From NCBI GenBank assembly GCA_003244105.1, contig QHBK01000019.1:62001-126000 (forward strand): a stretch of 64,000 nucleotides of DNA. The letters run 5' to 3'. The position numbers and the translations under genes were made by a program. The notes under the pieces are model-generated. The model had not been told where the DNA came from. It searched no databases and worked only from the letters and a program-made list of their open reading frames with translations. Shown piece by piece: positions 61,881 to 64,000 of this stretch (position 1 is its first letter; every line of letters starts with the position of its first letter). Source of the stretch: Candidatus Eremiobacter antarcticus (GTDB lineage: Bacteria > Vulcanimicrobiota > Vulcanimicrobiia > Eremiobacterales > Eremiobacteraceae).

Positions 61881-63080
61881 ATGATTCGCAATAACACGAA
61901 CGGAAAATCCGTCGTCATCCTCAACGGTGCACGCACGCCGTTCGGCAACTTCGGCGGCGCGCTCAAAGACGTCACCGCCATCGACCTGGGCGTGGTGGCG
62001 TCGAAGGAAGCTCTGCGCCGCAGCGGCGTCTCGCCTGAGAAGATCGACCACGTCATCTTCGGCAATGTCATGCAGACGAGCGCCGATGCCATTTACGGAG
62101 CGCGGCATGTGGGCTTGAAAGTGGGCTGCCGCATCGAGACGCCCGCGCTCACGTTAAACCGCTTATGCGGCTCGGGGCTGCAAGCGATCATCTCGGGCGC
62201 CGAGCAGATCCTGCTGGGCGAGGCAGAATACGTGCTTGCCGGCGGCATGGAGAACATGAGCCAGGCTCCGCACGTCATCCGCGGCGCGCGTTGGGGACTG
62301 CCGCTGGGTCAGAGCAGGCTCGAGGACTCGCTGTGGGAAGGGCTCACCGACAGTTACAACGACATGCCGATGGCGATCACAGCGGAAAATCTGGCCCGGC
62401 AATACGAGATCAGCCGCGAAGCTTCAGATGAATTCAGCTTGCGCTCCCAGCGCGCCGCGGTGCGTTCGGGCAGCGACGGCTTTTTCGCCGAGGAGATAGC
62501 GCCGGTGCACGTGCGGGATCGCAAGGCCATGCTGACGGTCGACAAAGATGAGGGCCCGCGACCCAGCACGTCAACCGAGGCGCTGGCGAAACTGCCGGCG
62601 CGCTTCAAAAAAGACGGCATCGTCACCGCCGGAAACGCGAGCGGCATCACCGACGGAGCTGCAGCGGTCGTGCTGACGAGCGCGGAGCAGGCCGAACGCG
62701 ACGGGCTCAAGCCGCTCGGTCGCCTCGTCAGTTGGGGCATCGTCGGCGTGGACCCGGATGTGATGGGCATCGGCCCGGCCTTCGCTATCCCGCAAGCATT
62801 AGAGCGGGCGGGACTGACGCTGGACCGCGTGGACGTCGTCGAGATCAATGAAGCCTTCGCGCCGCAAGTGCTTGCGTGCGCCGACGAACTTGGACTCGAG
62901 GTCGAGCGGCTCAATCCGAACGGCGGGGCGATTTCGCTTGGCCATCCATTAGGAGCGAGCGGCGCGCGCCTGGCGTACACGCTGCTGCACGAGCTGCAGC
63001 GGCGCAAGAAGCGCTACGGCGTCGCAAGCGCCTGCATCGGCGGAGGCCAAGGCATCGCCGGAGTCGTCGAAGCCTTTTGA
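61881..63080 (+). CDS. Acetyl-CoA C-acetyltransferase (thiolase)
   Basis: 399 residues. Active-site Cys in LNRLCGSGLQAI, His in ISLGHPLGASGARL, second Cys in SACIGGGQGIAG; the start LNGARTPFGNFGGALKD is typical. It joins or cleaves acetoacetyl-CoA; with the next gene it suggests beta-oxidation or butyryl-type metabolism. Confidence 0.94.
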   Translation: MIRNNTNGKSVVILNGARTPFGNFGGALKDVTAIDLGVVASKEALRRSGVSPEKIDHVIFGNVMQTSADAIYGARHVGLKVGCRIETPALTLNRLCGSGLQAIISGAEQILLGEAEYVLAGGMENMSQAPHVIRGARWGLPLGQSRLEDSLWEGLTDSYNDMPMAITAENLARQYEISREASDEFSLRSQRAAVRSGSDGFFAEEIAPVHVRDRKAMLTVDKDEGPRPSTSTEALAKLPARFKKDGIVTAGNASGITDGAAAVVLTSAEQAERDGLKPLGRLVSWGIVGVDPDVMGIGPAFAIPQALERAGLTLDRVDVVEINEAFAPQVLACADELGLEVERLNPNGGAISLGHPLGASGARLAYTLLHELQRRKKRYGVASACIGGGQGIAGVVEAF

Positions 63081-63100
63081 TCGAGGAGAACTAAGACGTG

Positions 63101-63904
63101 ATGAAGTCAACCGAAACCATCGCCTACGAGACGTTGTTGTTGGCCCGCGAGGGACCGACCGCGATTGTGACCATCAACCGGCCGAAGTCCTTGAACGCGC
63201 TCAACGCCACGGTGCTGCGCGAGCTCGGAGAACTTTTCGAGGAGCTGGAGCATGACCGGTCGGTGCTGGCCGTGATCCTCACCGGCGCGGGAGAGAAGGC
63301 GTTCGTGGCGGGCGCAGATATTGCGGAGCTCAACGCCTTGGGCGACCAGCAAGCGGCCACCGAAAAGGCCAGGGCGGGCCACGTCGTCACGGAAAAATTG
63401 GAGCATTCGCGCCTGCCCATCATCGTTGCCATCAACGGCTTCGCGCTTGGCGGCGGCTTAGAGCTGGCCATGGCCGGCGACATCCGCATCGCGGCCGACA
63501 CAGCGAAGTTGGGTCAGCCGGAAGTCAATCTCGGCATCATCGGCGGATTCGGCGGCACGCAGCGCCTGCCGCGTCTGGTCGGCGAAGGCTTCGCGTCGTA
63601 CATGCTGTTGACGGGCGAGATGATCTCTGCACAAGAGGCCAAACAGGCGAATCTGGTCGAGAAAGTCGTGCCGGCCGAAGAGCTCATGACCGAATGCAAG
63701 CGTGTGGCAGCGCTCATCGCGAGCAAAGGTCCGCTCGCGATCGCTGCGACAAAGCGGGCGATCCACAAGGGCATGCAGACCGATCTCCATACCGCGCTGA
63801 ACATCGAGGCCGAGCATTTCGGCAAAGTCGCCGTGAGCGCAGACGCTCGCGAAGGCACGAAGGCCTTCCTCGAAAAACGACCGCCCCGCTTCACCGGTTC
63901 GTAG
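63101..63904 (+). CDS. Enoyl-CoA hydratase (crotonase family)
   Basis: 267 residues. TINRPKSLNALNATVLREL, FVAGADIAELN (oxyanion region), INGFALGGGLELAMAGDIRI with the first catalytic Glu, and GQPEVNLGIIGGFGGTQRLP with the second. GTG 63098 directly before ATG 63101 is an alternative start. Lies 18-20 bases after the thiolase gene in the same operon. Confidence 0.95.
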   Translation: MKSTETIAYETLLLAREGPTAIVTINRPKSLNALNATVLRELGELFEELEHDRSVLAVILTGAGEKAFVAGADIAELNALGDQQAATEKARAGHVVTEKLEHSRLPIIVAINGFALGGGLELAMAGDIRIAADTAKLGQPEVNLGIIGGFGGTQRLPRLVGEGFASYMLLTGEMISAQEAKQANLVEKVVPAEELMTECKRVAALIASKGPLAIAATKRAIHKGMQTDLHTALNIEAEHFGKVAVSADAREGTKAFLEKRPPRFTGS

Positions 63905-63935
63905 GTTCTAGGGCGCGGACGGCCGCGAACTTCTT

Positions 63936-64000
63936 TTAGCGGCGGCCCTCTAAGCGCTCGCGCAACATCGTGATCGAAGCATGAGCGTTGCCGGTCACAT
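63936..64000 (-). CDS. C-terminal end of a gene entering from the right edge
   Basis: One minus-strand frame (ASITMLRERLEGRR then TAA) is open from the window edge to 63936 and faces the hydratase gene. Only about 20 residues are visible, so I cannot name it and the call could be wrong. The 30 bases before it (63905-63935) contain a GC-rich imperfect inverted repeat that may end both transcripts. Confidence 0.35.
   Translation of the reverse strand, partial: VTGNAHASITMLRERLEGRR

Overview
The window is a gene-dense, high-GC bacterial chromosome segment. It has one tRNA and no rRNA, and I saw no insertion sequence, prophage or CRISPR array. Several features together suggest an uncultured, soil-type lineage outside the well-studied phyla: a class II (B12-dependent) ribonucleotide reductase carrying a mini-intein, two sets of bacterial end-joining genes with LigD split into single-domain proteins, SOS boxes of the Gram-positive CGAAC-N4-GTTCG type, exported proteins with a lipobox followed by a glycine run, and many TTG/GTG starts. 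Candidatus Eremiobacterota (WPS-2) or a relative is my best guess; this is inference, not something read from a marker gene.

Layout. 1-8995: accessory genes, including the N-terminal half of a Cys-loop-type ligand-gated ion channel, exonuclease III, a DUF2231 protein, an internally deleted short-chain dehydrogenase, a pirin gene with an in-frame TAG, an aldo/keto reductase, a dienelactone hydrolase, a cupredoxin-like lipoprotein, a receiver-less OmpR-type winged helix protein and a frameshifted lipoprotein. 9067-11060: LigD polymerase plus ATP-dependent ligase. 11089-12102: moaA. 12180-18504: a tight six-gene leftward operon for a surface sugar, with a WlbA/WlbB/WlbC-like core. 18813-22842: Ku, a small winged-helix gene behind an SOS box, and LigD as three genes (phosphoesterase, ligase, polymerase), followed by a STAS protein and tRNA-Cys.

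23488-35966 is the housekeeping core: recG, rsmD, coaD, a coiled-coil protein, a YlbL-type PDZ/Lon protease, yceD, rpmF, fabH, fabD, fabG, acpP, ffh, rpsP, khpA, rimM, SDR. 35963-45941 holds a hydrolase and, divergently, a DnaQ/GIY-YIG nuclease with an SOS box between them. It also holds an FAH-family enzyme, a flavin disulfide oxidoreductase, a methyltransferase, a frameshifted hydroxyacid dehydrogenase, a very Ser/Lys-rich 56-residue protein, a type 5 uracil-DNA glycosylase coupled to a potassium-channel-like gene, and a frameshifted GNAT. 45951-50181: nrdJ with intein and a control region with tandem NrdR boxes. 50182-53772: nitrilase-like amidase, nadE, glyoxalase and cinA, an NAD-centred group. 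53765-58832: an interrupted membrane glycosyltransferase, a permease, a subtilisin-like lipoprotein and an exported protein. 58949-63904: leuC-leuD-leuB, thiolase and enoyl-CoA hydratase.

DNA repair is the dominant accessory theme: exonuclease III, two end-joining gene sets, RecG, a DnaQ/GIY-YIG nuclease and UdgB. The other notable theme is gene damage: three single-base frameshifts, two in-frame TAG codons and one internal deletion. All three frameshifts need the same one-base correction and two lie in G-runs, so consensus error must be excluded before calling them pseudogenes.
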